A DNA stretch of 64,000 nt from Capsicum annuum. Taxonomy: Eukaryota > Streptophyta > Magnoliopsida > Solanales > Solanaceae. The stretch spans positions 96,956,711-97,020,710 of the forward strand of contig NC_061120.1 in assembly GCF_002878395.1 (NCBI RefSeq), given 5' to 3'. Shown here one piece after another: positions 1 to 11,220 of this stretch. How positions within the stretch are numbered: the first letter of the stretch is position 1; each line of letters starts with the position of its first letter. The position numbers were made by a program, and so were the translations under genes. The notes under the pieces were generated by a model. The model was not told the origin of the DNA. It searched no databases and worked only from the letters and a program-made list of their open reading frames with translations.

Positions 1-1153
1 TAGGAAATTAATTCATTGTCTATTTAGTTGGGAGTAGGATTCAGCAACAAGTGAACCCAAGGATGGGGACTCACCTGCCAGCATAGGGTGTGATCTTTAT
101 AAATAGTCCTTGACTTCTAGAACTATGTAGCCAGCGTAGGTTGAGACATCAAAACCTGCTAGTTGAGGGTTGATGATGTGGCTTAACCTGATAGTTGAGG
201 GTCCACCGTTCTCATTTGAGAACCTCCCAGATGAGGGTATCTTTTCAGTGTCTCTACCTGTGGCACAATACTGATAGCTTTCCAACTGGGGTTACAGATT
301 GGACCCCAAATCTATTCAGAAATAGGGCATGTTAGTTAGATGATTACCTTCATAGTCTTAGTCTCAGTCTTCTGTAAAGAACTCAGATAGTTCTACAGAT
401 TTTAGGACTATCAGATACTGTTACTCAGCTCAGTACAAAACTCAGCTAGTTCCATCAGAAACCGGATTGTTAGACACAGTCACTCAGTAAATAGTATATC
501 AGTTATCAGTAAACCATGTTATCAGTACACTCAATATTCAGAATCCTTATGACTTCAGTTACAGTTATGTATTCATGTATGTATTCTCACGCAGTCATGT
601 TCATGTTATTCAGTTAGTTATAGTTCATGCATATGATCCCTTGCATTCAGCCTTACCTTACTTTGCGTACCAGTATATTCACACGTACTGACACATACTT
701 TTCTTTGTGCTATGGTGTTTTATACCATAGGTTCAGATGTAAAGGTCCCAAAGTAGTCTTAGCGGTTCAGACATTCAGTCAGCAGTAGTAGACTAGCAGT
801 GAGTCCTCATCAGTTGAGGATATTCTTTTTATTTCATTATCTCATTAGATTCTGTATTTCAGTAGATGGAGTTAGTTGGGAGATTGTCCCATCAACTCCT
901 TATCCAGGTAGTTTAGTTTAGAGGCTTTTCATATTAGATTTTCAGATAGTTGTTCAGTTTTGGTATTGAGATACCTTATTTTAGTTGTATTTCAATATTA
1001 AATTTTAAACCTTATGGAATTTCAGCCCATTATTCTGTATTATATCGTGTTATTATTCAGTTATTGCAGTAGGTACCTGTCATAGGTTAGCTTATGGTCT
1101 TTCAGGATTATGAGCACCGTGTAGCATTTGGGGTATAGGATCGGGGCATTACA
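1..1153 (+). repeat. 5' LTR (3' portion only) of the Tekay-like element
   Basis: This stretch aligns with 7768-8915, the last 45% of the 3' LTR. It ends in GGGGCATTACA just as the 3' LTR does, followed directly by the primer site. It therefore holds the R/U5-side part of the 5' LTR. The promoter-bearing start lies outside the window. No separate gene is visible in it; short open frames here are not coding. Confidence 0.88.
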
Positions 1154-1156
1154 AAC

Positions 1157-1171
1157 TTAGTATCAAATCCT
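1157..1171 (+). promoter_or_regulatory. Primer binding site (tRNA-iMet type, decayed)
   Basis: TTAGTATCAAATCC lies four bases after the 5' LTR end and resembles the common plant site TGGTATCAGAGC, complementary to the 3' end of initiator tRNA-Met. The differences are mostly transitions. Position and resemblance support the call; function is presumably lost. Confidence 0.72.
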
Positions 1172-1370
1172 AAGGTTCAACAGTGTCCTAGGAAGTCTGA
1201 AAGCCACATCTAGTAGAGTCTTGTACATGTGTGTATAGCATGCCACACTTATGGACAGGAGGCTATGAAATATTTTAGGAATAATTTTTTCAGTATTTAT
1301 GTCGTATGAGTGAGCATGATCTATAGATAAACTCTTCTTTTAATACAAGTTTCTCTTCCATCTACAGAAA

Positions 1371-2434
1371 ATGCCTCCAAAGAAGACTCAGGGATGAGGA
1401 ACGGGAGATCAGTCAGCCCCTGAGCCAGTTCAGCCAAATCCTTTGGGTGAACATATCTCCCATGCTGAGTTCAGAGTAGCTTTCACCATCCTAGTTCATT
1501 CTGTAGAAGCCCAGAATAAACGTCCAGCTACCATTTTAGCCAACCGAGTGGCCAATACTGCTATTGCCAGGATTCAAGGATTCACCCGAATGAACCCTCC
1601 ATTTTTCACAGAGTCTAAGTCAGATGAGGGCCCTCAAGAATTCCTTGATTAGGTGTAGAAGATTATAGATATTATAGGGGTGGCATCTAGTGAGAGTGCT
1701 GAGCTAGATGTATATTAGTTGCAGGATGTGGCTCACACTTTTTTTAAACAGTGAAAAACAAAGAGGGCCGTAAATGCAAGGCCCACTGAATGAGAAGAGT
1801 TTGCCACTGATTTTCTAGATAGATTTTTCCCCTAGAGCTGAGAGAAGCTAAGGTGTTAAACTTTATTAATATGAAGTAGAGCAATATGACAGTGAAAGAG
1901 TATTCTCTCAAGTTTACTCAATTAGCTAGATACGCTCCTCATGTGGTGGCAGATAGAAGATCTCAAATAAGTTAGTCTGTGTTTGGGGTAAATGATAGTG
2001 TGGTCAGAGAGTGCAAGACTGCAATGTTGATTAGTAAGATAGACTTGGCTAGGCTGATGATCCATGCTCAGCTAATAGAGGAGCAGAAGAATAAAGAGAG
2101 AGAGAAGCAGAATAAGAAAGCTAGAATAGGTAGTTTCAACTTTGCTCAACCTAAATCAGAGGGTGGGAATCATTCTCTGTTTTGCCCAAAATCTTTAGTT
2201 CCAGCTCCATCCTCAGCTAGTTCTCCAGTGCCAAAATTTAAAGACGGTAATAGAGATAGGGCGCCAGGCTCTAAGTCTCAGGGTAGTGTCAACAGTGCTC
2301 GAACCAATCCTCTTTGTTAGACTTGTGGCCAGAACTATCAGGGTATTTGCAGAGATGACGCTGGTGTTTATTTCGGATGTGGCAAGCTAGGCCATAAAGT
2401 CAGACATTGTACCCAGCCAGGTTCTCAGGGTTAG
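1371..2434 (+). pseudogene. gag pseudogene (Tekay-like)
   Basis: The nucleocapsid polyprotein of the element. It begins with an ATG reading MPPKKTQG and stops at once at a TGA, then continues in frame from 1396. Recognisable gag text includes ATILANRVANTAIARIQGFTRMNPP, split here as ATILANRVAN and IARIQGFTRM (about 1520-1600), and VKEYSLKFTQLARYAP near 1890-1945 after a frame change. A CCHC zinc knuckle lies at 2367-2411, but its first Cys is Tyr (YFGCGKLGHKVRHC). Stops at 1650, 1656 and 1716 are TAG, where CAG (Gln) is expected. The longest open pieces are 1443-1652 and 1979-2320. Normally this protein forms the cytoplasmic virus-like particle; here it is broken. Confidence 0.85.
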
Positions 2435-2559
2435 TAAAACTATCCTCCAGCTCAGTTCCATTGCCCGAATCAGCAGGGTGCCTCATCCAGTGCCAGTAGT
2501 GGGCAACGCTCAAATAGACTCTACACTCTCCAGTCCCTACATAATCAGGAAGATACTGC

Positions 2560-3125
2560 TGATATGGTCACTGGTACACTACAGATCTTTTATATACATG
2601 TTTATGCTTTGATAGATCCAGAACTTCCTTGGCTTTTGTTACTCCTTATATAGCAGTTGATTTTGGAGTCAGTCCCAAAATTCTAGCAGAGCCTTTCTTA
2701 GTCTCTACCCCAGTGGGTAAATCCATCATATACCGATGGGTATACAGGAACTGTCTGATTATGGTATCTCAGAAAATAACTTCAGCAGACTTAGTCAAAT
2801 TTAAGATGACTGATTTTGATGTCATTCTCGACATGGATTGGCTTCATTATTGCTATGCCTCAGCGGACTGCAAAAATAGAATTGTCTAGTTCCAGTTCCT
2901 AAATAAACCCATCCTAGAGTGGAGGGGTAGTACTTTAGTATTTAGTGGCCAACTTGTTTCTTACCTTCGGGCGAGAAAAATGATATCTAAGGGATGTGTC
3001 TATCACCTTGTGTGAGTCAAGGACTCCAGTTTAGAAACCCATACTCTTGAATCAGTATCAGTAGCATGTGAATTACCAGATGTATTTTTTGAAGATCTTC
3101 CCAAAATTCCTCCCGAAAGGGAAAT
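2560..3125 (+). pseudogene. protease pseudogene (Tekay-like pol, N-terminal part)
   Basis: The aspartic protease part of pol. The expected active-site region is near 2605-2640 (YALIDPELPW), where the usual D-S-G-A is not intact. The downstream text VILDMDWLH at about 2818-2844 is the typical gypsy protease C-terminal motif (ILGMDWL). The open stretch 2629-2889 carries most of it. A TAG at 2887 replaces an expected Gln codon. It joins without a gap to the RT lead-in ELPDVFFEDLPKIPPER near 3070-3120. Confidence 0.78.
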
Positions 3126-4410
3126 TAATTTTTGAATTAATCTTCTCCCAGATACTCAGCCCATATCTATTCCGCTATACAAAATAGCTCCTGCAAAACT
3201 CAGAGAATTAAAAGAACAGTTGAAGGATCTCCTAAATAAGGGATTCATCAGGCCAGTGTGTCCCCATGGGGCACACCAATTTTATTCGTGTGTAAGAAAG
3301 ATGGTTCTCTTCGGATGTGCATTGACTACCTCCAATTGAATAAAGTTATAGTAAAAAATAAGTATCCCCTTCCCAGAATCAATGACTTGTTTGACCAACT
3401 TCAAAGCCTAGTTACTTTTCTAAGATAGACCTTAGATCAGGATATCATCATCTCAGAGTCAGAGAATGTGACATTCTGAAGACAGCTTTCAAAACTCGGT
3501 ATGGTCACTTTAAATTCTTAGTCATGTCCTTTGGTCTTACCAATGCCCCAATAGCCTTCATGGACTTAATGAACTGTGTGTTCAAGTAGTACTTGGATAT
3601 GTTCGTCATAGTTTTCATAGATGACATCCTGGTTTACTCCCACAGTAAACATGATCATGCGGACTATCTCAGAATAGTATTGTAGAGTCTCAAAAATCAT
3701 CAGTTATTCATCAAATTAAGTAAGTATGAATTTTGGCTAAGGTCAGTAGCATTCCTTGGTCATATCATTTCCGATGATGGCATTAGGGTGGATCCTCAAA
3801 AGATTAAAGCGGTGAGAAACTGGAACAGACCCATCTCTCCATTAAATATTAGGAGTTTCTTATGTTTGGCTGGCTATTACAGGCGGTTTATTGAGGGATT
3901 TTTGTCTATTACGTCCACTATGCCTAGATTAACTCAGAAGAAAGTCAAGTTTCTGTGGTTAAATTTATGTGAGAAGAATTTTAAGGATTTGAAAACTCGA
4001 CTCACCTCACCTCAGCTCTAGTTTTGACTCTTTCTGATGGTTCAGATGGGTTTTTGGTATACTATGATGCATCCAGAGTAGGTTTGGGTTATGTATTGGG
4101 TTGTGTCCTCATGCAGCATAGTAAGGTCATAGCCTACGCCTCTAGGCATCTTAAACCCTATGAGAAGAAATTCGAGTCATAATCTCCAGTTAGCAGCAGT
4201 AGTATTTGCCTTAAAGATTTAAAGGCACTACTTGTATGGGGTGCATGTAGATGTGTTCACAGATCACAAAAGCCTTTAGTATGTGTTTTCTCAAAAATAC
4301 TTAAACCTCTGTTAGAGAAGGTGGTTGGAGTTGTTGAAAAACTATGATATGAGCATTCTGTATCACCTGGGCAAGGCCAATGTAGTGGCTGATGCTCTCA
4401 GTAGACTGTC
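3126..4410 (+). pseudogene. reverse transcriptase-RNase H pseudogene (Tekay-like)
   Basis: The polymerase core that copies element RNA into DNA. Visible RT blocks, across several frames, are [18 protein letters not shown] near 3170-3220, the FGLTNAP region near 3530-3550, and the catalytic box [11 protein letters not shown] at 3614-3646, where both Asp codons survive. LCLAGYYRRFIEGF (3864-3905) marks the thumb/connection and 3788-4021 is its open stretch. RNase H follows with IAYASRHLKPYEKKFES (about 4130-4182) and ends near ADALSR (4390-4407). A small duplication of TTGGGTTATG-type bases near 4084-4105 disturbs RNase H. There are many stops. Confidence 0.87.
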
Positions 4411-5522
4411 TATGGGTAGTGTTGCTCATGTTGAGGATAATAAGAAAAAGTTAGTTCAGGAAGTTCATCAGCTTTCCCGACTAGGTATCTTAGTCGATTC
4501 AACGGAAGGTAGTGTGTGGGTTCAGAATAGTTTAGAATTATCTCTAGTTTCAGAAGTAAAGGAAAAGAAGGATAGAGATCCCAGTTAGTCAAGTTAAAAA
4601 AGCCAGTCAGAGATCAGAAGGTGGAGGTTTTCTCCCAAGGGGGAAGATGGTGTTTTGCATTTTTAGGGTCGTTTATGTGTGCCAGGTGTGGATGACTTGA
4701 GGCAGCGAATTCTTACAGAGGCGCATGGTGCGCGTTACTCTATTCATCTAGGGGCCACTAAGATGTACTGCGATTTGTGAGAGATCTAATTGTGGAGTGG
4801 GATGAAGAGATACATTACAGAATTCATGGCTAAGTTCTCAACATGTTAGCAGGTTAAGATTGAACATCAGAAACCAAGTGGGTCTGTGCAGGAGTTTAGT
4901 ATTCCTACTTGGAAGTGGGAAGAAATGAACATAGACTTTGTGTGGGTTTACCTCATAGTCATCATCAGCACGATTCAGTTTGGGTCATCATAGACTGGGT
5001 GACCAAATCAGCTCACTTCCTTCCAGTCCATACCTCATATTTAGCCTAGGATTATGCCAAACTCTATATCAGAGTTTTGGCCAGATTACATGGTGTTCCA
5101 TTGTCTATTGTCTCAGATAGAGGTACCCAGTTCACTCCTATTTCTGGAAGGCATTCTAAAAGGGTCTTGGTACCCGAGTTCACCTCAGTAAAACCTTTTA
5201 TCCTCAGACAGATAGTCATACAGAAAGGACCATTGAAACTTTGAAAGATATGCTGCGAGCGTGTGCGATAGATTTTAAAGGTAGTTGGGATGACCATTTT
5301 TCTTTGATTGAGTTTACATATAACAACAACTATCATTCCAGTAATCAGATGGCTCCGTTTGAAGCTCTCTATGGTAGGAGATGAAGATCTCTAATCACTT
5401 GGTTCGAGATGGGTGAGGCCATAGTTGTAGGGCCTGACCTAGTATTCGATACCTTAGAAAAAGTTTAGTTGATCAGAGAAAGGCTTAAGACAGATCTGAG
5501 CTAGCAGAAATCGTATACTGAT
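4411..5522 (+). pseudogene. integrase zinc-binding and core pseudogene (Tekay-like)
   Basis: The integrase that would insert the cDNA. After a linker rich in Lys and Glu, the HHCC-type zinc region is suggested by HGARYSIHLGATKMY near 4722-4770. Core text includes SVQEFSIPTWKWEEMNIDFV (4890-4940), and, across frames, GVPLSIVSDRGTQF-like sequence near 5090-5130 and NNNYHSSNQMAPFEALYGRR-like sequence near 5323-5380. Some Trp and Arg codons have become stops. Both strands have short open frames here, but only this one matches integrase. Confidence 0.8.
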
Positions 5523-6005
5523 ATGTGCAAAAAAGATCTCGAGTTTGAGATTGGTGATTATGTGTATTTGAAAATCTCTCCCATAAAGGGAGTAAAGAGG
5601 TTCGGCAAGAAGGGAAAGCTAAGTCCCCAATATATCGGTCCTTTCAAAATTCTTAGTTGCTTTGGCAAAGTAGCTTACGAGCTCAAATTACCTTCAGATT
5701 TATCTTTCGTCCATCTAGTGTTCCATGTCTCCTTACTAAAGAAGTGCATAGGTGACCCAGTAGTTATAGTCCCTATAAAGGGCATAGATGTTCAAAACAA
5801 CCTCTCTTTCGAAGAGATTTCAGTCGAAATATTTGACTATCAGACTCGCAGATTGAGGAACAAAGAAGTCCCTCCAGTCAAAGTTCTTTGGAGAAATCAG
5901 TTCGTTGAGGGAGCTATTTGGGAAGCAGAAACAGACATGTGGACCAATTATCCTCACCTCTTCTCCACTAATACAGACTCAACCCAAGGTAATGTCTTTT
6001 CTTAA
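5523..6005 (+). pseudogene. integrase C-terminus with chromodomain-like tail
   Basis: The longest well-preserved coding piece of this element, 160 codons. The first half is the integrase GPY/F module (KGKLSPQYIGPFKIL, then VAYELKLPSDLSFVHLVFHV). Residues ~95-150 resemble a plant chromovirus chromodomain (EISVEIFDYQTRRLRNKEVP, VKVLWRN, WEAETDMW). In chromoviruses this tail is thought to guide integration to heterochromatin marks. It ends at TAA, about 350 bp before the 3' LTR. The start is taken from an in-frame Met and is only the edge of the open stretch, not a true start. Confidence 0.85.
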
Positions 6006-6340
6006 GCTTATTCAGTTTCACGCTTAGATTTCCATTACAAACATGGTACCATTTACCTTTACATATTTAGTTATATGTTCATGAGTCAGTTCAATCATGT
6101 ATTCATGCATCATATTTGCATGATCAGTATGAGAAACTCAGCTTATTAGTACTCATATTCATGTATTCATGAACTAGCTCAGTTATGTACTCATGTATCA
6201 GATATGCATGTTCAGTGTGATAATTTAGTACATCAGTAATATCAATCCTATAGTCATGTCCTAGATGTTCATGTCTAATAACTAGATTCATTCAACTATT
6301 ACTCTCAGTTCAGTCAATCTCATTCGAGGACGAATGTTTT
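6006..6340 (+). other. 3' untranslated leader to the LTR
   Basis: A non-coding stretch between the end of integrase and the polypurine tract. It contains loosely repeated ATGTATTCATGCATC-like units (6085-6220), the same kind of TCATGTATTCATG text seen inside both LTRs near 570-600 and 8338-8350. No gene seen. Confidence 0.6.
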
Positions 6341-6354
6341 CAAGGGGGATATAT
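6341..6354 (+). promoter_or_regulatory. Polypurine tract region
   Basis: CAAGGGGGAT followed by ATAT lies directly before the 3' LTR start TGTAAGACCC. Purine runs at this site prime second-strand DNA synthesis. Confidence 0.75.
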
Positions 6355-8915
6355 TGTAAGACCCTACAAATTCCTAGCTTAATTCAGTCCTTTAAATTTA
6401 TTAAGGGGTCCCAGACTTAGAAAATTCTATCTAAGTATCCAGACTTAGTTTATTTTAGGCCTTCAAAAGTTGGAAATCTTATTTCATGACCTTAAATTCC
6501 TTTAAATGTCTATATTTTAGTTAATTCATGATCAGGAAGGTCAATAGATGTTCCCGGAGAAGTTTTGAATTTTTCGGACTTCGTTTGAAGCTCATTTGGA
6601 ATACCAAAATAGTGTAGCAATGTGATATTGGCACGCCGCATGGCCTATCACGTTGGTTAATATTTTCCACAGCTACCAGCATCAACTTCTAGTGAGTCGA
6701 CGCAATCTTGGCGTGACGCCTTGGATATCGCGTTGGTGCCATCGACGCGCCGCATCAACCTGTACGTCGGTAATCCAATTTTCACTTATTAAAAGACCGC
6801 ATTCTTGGGGCTATTGGGATCTTTTTACCCTGACTCTCAGTCGCCAAAACACGAAATTAATACCCTAGGAAGCAAATAAACCTATTCTTTCTCAATTTCT
6901 CTCAAGAACAAGCCTTAGGGTTTTTAAATTTCACATCAAGAACTCAAGATTCCACCATTAATTTTCGGAAATTCTTCAACAAGGTATGTAAAGTATTCAT
7001 CCAAGGGTCCCTTCCACCCTTGGAGTTAAAGAAACTTCTATTAAAATCATTAATTATGATTTCCATGTTGTGAGTTTGAATGTAATCATGTTGATGTTAT
7101 GGTATGTGTTCTAAGTTGAAATCTTTATGTATTTCTTGATATTATGATAACATGTAAGTTGAATTTTGATTCTCTTATATTGAAATGCTTGAATTATGAA
7201 GTCATGATGTATTAACATTGTTGTTCATGCCTAAGTATGAAGCTACGCCTACCATGTGTTTGATAAAATTCTAAATTGAGATTATGGTGCTTTTCTGATC
7301 CTTTGGCGATCTAAATGAAGAACTTATGCTATAGCCACATATTCATAATGTCTTCCATTCTAAAGCTATACCTTGTATGTGTTTGATTAAATTTCTCATA
7401 GATCTTATTGTGAGTTGTTGACTATTGTCAAGTATTTAAGAATTGTCATGTCTTATTATTTTCATGTTATCGAGTCTTGGGGGTATTTAATACCCGATAA
7501 TTTACCTGTGTGCCTGAGCCAATGTCAGTTACAAAATAGTCTTAATCATGTCACAATCAGTAGTACTTTAGTTCAGTTATAGAACTCAGGAAATCTCGGT
7601 AAACTCAGTATCAATCCAGTCCTATTCAGTATTCAGTTTAGTCCTCAGTAAACTCAATCAGATAATAGAACCCAATAGTTTTCCATCAATCAACGGAGCT
7701 TAGTAAACTCAGCTCAGTTCAGTTAATCAGTATAATTAGTAATAAATCAGTTCATCTTAGTATGAACTAGGAAATCAATTCATTGTCTATTCAATTTGGA
7801 GTAGGATTCAGCACCGAGAGAACCCAAGAATGGGGGTTCACCTGCCAGTAGAGGGTATGATCCTTAGTAGCAGTCCTTCCATTGTAGAACTATGTAGCCA
7901 GCATAGGTTAAGACATCAAAACCTTCTAGTTGAGGGTTGATGAGGTGGCTTAACCTGACAGTTAAGGGTCCCACCATTCTCATTTGAGAACCTGCCAGAT
8001 GAGGGTATCTCTTCAGTATCTTTACCTGTGTCACGATACTGACACCCTTCCAACTAGGGTTACAGGTTGGACCCCAAATCTATTCAGAAAAGAGGCATGT
8101 CGGTTAGATAATTACCTCCCACAGTCTCAGTCTCAGTCTTTAGTAAAGAACTCAGTTAGTTCTATAGATTTTAGGATTGTCAAATATAGTCACCGAGCTC
8201 AGTACAAAACTCAGCTAGTTCCATAAAAAACAGGACTGTCAGACACATTCACTCAGTAAATAGTATCTCAGTTATCAGTAATCCATTTTATCAGTAAACT
8301 CAGTATTCAAAATCCTTATGACTTTAGTTACAATTATGTATTCATGCATGTATTCTCACACAGTCATGTTCATATTATTCAGTCAGTTATAGTACATGCA
8401 TATGAACCCTTGCATTCAGCCTTACCTCACTTTGCATACCAGTACATTCACACGTTTGGATATATACTTTTCTTTATGCTATAGTTTTTTATACCATGGG
8501 TTCAGACGTACGGTCCCTAGAGCAGTCTTAGCGGTTCATACATTCAGCCAACAATAGTAGACTAGTAGTGAGTCCTCATTATTTGAGGATATTCTTTTTA
8601 TTTCATTATCTTATTAGATTCAGCATTTCAGTAGATGGAGTTAATTGAGGGATTGTCCCATCAACTCCTTATTCACATAGTTCATTTTGTAGGTTTTTCA
8701 GATTAGATGTTCAGCCAGTTGTTCAGTTTTGGTATTGAGATGCCTTATTTCAGTTGTATTTCAGTTTTTAACCTTATGACATTTCAGTCCATTATTCTGT
8801 ATTATACTATGTTATTATTCAGTTATTACAGCAGGTACCAGTCATGGGTTAGCTTGTGGTTCTTTGGGATTATGAGAATCGTGTAGCGTCCAGGGTACAG
8901 ACTTGGGGCATTACA
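6355..8915 (+). repeat. 3' LTR of the Tekay-like element (2.56 kb)
   Basis: It starts TGTAAGACCC and ends GGGGCATTACA. Its last 1.15 kb matches 1-1153. About 250-430 bp from its start is a GC-richer tract with repeated short words such as GCGCCGC, TATCGCGTTGG and GCGTGACGCC (6630-6770). Near 6980 AACAAGGTATGTAAAG resembles a splice donor. Degenerate CAGT-rich text (AACTCAGTA, TCAGTTA) fills 7545-7760 and 8100-8300. No host gene is visible inside. Confidence 0.88.
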
Positions 8916-8970
8916 AGATATTTGTTTGAAATTATCAACCAAATATAGACATCTAATGCAATAGGCTATA
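8916..8970. other. Left flank, start of the repeat locus
   Basis: This resembles 9847-9900 (GAAATTATCAA, AGATATAGACAT), so the Tekay-like element landed inside the same repeat locus that follows. Confidence 0.55.
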
Positions 8971-9599
8971 CACTTAATTGATCATGTAATTACTATGTAA
9001 TTTATTGAGATTGTAATTGAATTTATAAATTAAAAGGCAATTATAGTTAAATAAATTTTGTATTACTAATAATGGTTTCATATAAAGCATATCACATCAA
9101 ATTAGTCATTAATCACCCTATTTAGGACGAATATACTTAGTTGACCATGTAATTACTATGTAATTTATTGAGATTGTAATTCAACTTGAAAATTGAAAGA
9201 TAATTATAGTTAAATCAATTTCTTTATTATTAATCATGGTTTAATATAAAGCATTTCACATCAAATTAGTCAATTGATCATTCTATTTAGGATTAATAAA
9301 CTTAGTTGATTATGTAATTATTATGTAATTCATTGAGATTGTAATTGAACTTATAAATTGAAAGATAATTATAGTTAAATTAATTTGTTTATTACTAATC
9401 ATCATTTAATGTAGACTATTTCACATCAAATTAGTCAGCCGATCACACTGTTTAGGATGAATGCACTTAGTTGATAATGTAATACTATGTAATTCATTAT
9501 AATTTTAATTAAACTTATAAATTAAAAGCTAATTCTGATTAAACAATTTGTTCATTACTAATCATGGTTTAGTATGAGGGATTTAACATCAAATTAGTC

Positions 9600-9900
9600 A
9601 ATCAAATATAGATATATGTTGCAACAGATGACCTATCTATTAGAAATTATCAAACAGATTTAGTCATTTATTGCAACAGATGACTAACCTGCAACATAAG
9701 TCTCATCTATTGGAAATTATCAAATAAATATAGACTTTTATTGCAACAGATGACTAACATGTTGTAATAGATGACTCATCTGTTAAAAATTATCAAACAG
9801 ATATAGACATCTATTTCAAAAGAAGACTAATCAGTTGCAATAGATGACCCATCTATTGAAATTATCAAACAGATATAGACATATGTTATAACAGGTTATG
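9600..9900. repeat. Palindromic TTGCAACAGAT array, copy 1
   Basis: Repeated words TTGCAACAGATGACTAA, GACTCATCTGTT and AAATTATCAAACAGATATAGAC appear in direct and inverted order with spacing of roughly 20-60 bp. The core is a perfect palindrome, ATCTGTTGCAACAGAT, in degenerate forms here. Its two arms read as both orientations of the same site. Confidence 0.75.
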
Positions 9901-10335
9901 CACTTGGTTGATCATGTATTTACTATGTAATTCATTGAGATTTTGATCGAATTTATAAATTGAAAGGTAATTATATTTAAATCAATTAATTTATTACTAA
10001 TCATGGTTTAATCTGAAGCATTTCACATTAAATTAGTCAATTAATCACTCTATTTTGGACGAATACACTTAGTTGATTATGTAATTACTATGAAATTCAT
10101 TAAGATTGTAATTCAACTTATAAACTGAAAGGTAACTATTGTTAAATCAATTTGTTTATTATTAATCATGATTTAATATAAAGCATTTCTCATCAAATTA
10201 GTCAATTAATCACTCTATTTTGGACGAATACTCTTAGTTGATTATGTAATTACTATGAAATTCATTAAGATTGTAATTCAACTTATAAACTGAAAGGTAA
10301 CTATTGTTAAATCAATTTATTTATTATTAATCATG

Positions 10336-10787
10336 TTTTTTTTATCTTCATTGCCTAATCAATTTTACCGAAAAACACAGAAAATTACACTTAGAGCACG
10401 TTTGGATTGACTTTTGGCTTCAAAAGTCATAAGTTAGTGTTATCAACATAATTTAATATATGGAAACTAAATTTCACAAATAAAATATGAAGAAACAATA
10501 ATTTTTTTGATAAACAATGTGGGTACAATTTGTTCCTTCCTTTATTTTTCTCTCTTGATTTTCTCCTTAATTCGAGGGCCGTTAGTAACGTTTTTCTCGA
10601 ATGTAGGAATATTTGAATTTAATCTCCATGAAGGGAGCCTTGATTTGTGAATCTTCTTCATGTATTTGATTATCAAGAAGAGAGTGTTTTGATCCTTTGT
10701 GATATTCCATGAGTTTATTAAATTATCAAAAGATTGTTGATCTCTTATTAATATCCCATGAATTTGTGAGATATTGGAGATACTAAA
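10336..10787 (-). other. ~450-bp insertion inside a repeat unit
   Basis: The 165-bp unit breaks after AATCATG at about 10335 and resumes with GTATAATATGAAG at about 10788. The insert begins with a T-run, contains AGAGCACGTTTGGATTGACTT (positions 10393-10413) and, on the minus strand, an 82-codon open frame (10542-10790) rich in Ile, Asn and Lys (for example TLFLIIKYMKKIHKSR). I do not recognise the protein. The open frame crosses the right edge of the insert, so it is probably chance or a remnant. No terminal inverted repeats are obvious. It may be a small repeat of unknown class. Confidence 0.5.
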
Positions 10788-10990
10788 CATGGTATAATAT
10801 GAAGAATTTCACATCAAATTAGTCAATTGATCACTCTTTTTAGGACGAATACACTTAGTTGATCATGTAATTAATATATAATTCATTGTGATTGTAATTG
10901 AACTGATAAATTGACAACTAATTATAGTTAAATCAATTTATTTATTACTAATCATAATTTAATTTGAATAATTTTACATCAAATTAGTCA

Positions 10991-11220
10991 TATAGATATA
11001 GATATCTATTTTAATAAATGCCTAACCTATTGCAACAACTGACTCATCTGTTGGAAGTTATCAGACAAATATAAATATATGTTGCAATAGATGAATCATC
11101 TGTTGGAAGAAATTAAAACTGGTCTTGCTAGTTGTTTGATTTTTTTCTAATAGATGTCTATTCTGTTGCAACAGATAGGTCATTTGTTGGAAATAGTTTT
11201 GTACTGTGTTGTACTTATTA
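10991..11220. repeat. Palindromic TTGCAACAGAT array, copy 2
   Basis: This contains GACTCATCTGTTGGAAG, TTGCAATAGATGAATCATCTG and TTCTGTTGCAACAGATAGG. Both arms of the palindrome are present. Minus-strand translation gives QQM-LLQQ-type periodic text, which is a by-product of the repeat and not a protein. Confidence 0.7.

Larger units (their letters stand above)
1..8915 (+). mobile_element. Ty3/gypsy chromovirus (Tekay/Del-like), 5' end outside window
   Basis: An LTR retrotransposon read left to right: partial 5' LTR, primer binding site, gag, protease, reverse transcriptase, RNase H, integrase with a chromodomain-like tail, polypurine tract, and full 3' LTR. The domain order PR-RT-RH-IN places it in Ty3/gypsy. 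The C-terminal chromodomain-like segment and the ~2.5-kb LTR suggest the Tekay/Del chromovirus lineage (inference). The coding region has many stops and frameshifts, so it is dead. The two LTRs differ at roughly one base in eight where I compared them by eye, so it is an old insertion. The bases after the 3' LTR are AGATA. The matching target duplication would lie left of the window. Confidence 0.9.
8971..10990 (+). repeat. ~165-bp tandem repeat, interrupted
   Basis: Units begin CACTTAGTTGATCATGTAAT and include ATTCATTGAGATTGTAATT and CACATCAAATTAGTCA. Starts lie near 8971, 9135, 9300, 9465, 9901, 10066, 10232 and 10854, giving steps of 164-166 bp. Units 10066 and 10232 are nearly identical, which suggests recent local duplication, while the others differ more. 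The array is split by a TTGCAACAGAT block (about 9600-9900) and by a ~450-bp insertion (10336-10787). It is AT-rich and has no coding potential. It could be a minor satellite or the internal repeat of a DNA transposon. Confidence 0.85.

Noticed and set aside
9600..9900. Possible CRISPR-like array of palindromic repeats with spacers
   Set aside because: Repeats are degenerate, spacing is irregular, no cas genes exist and the surroundings are plant retrotransposons.
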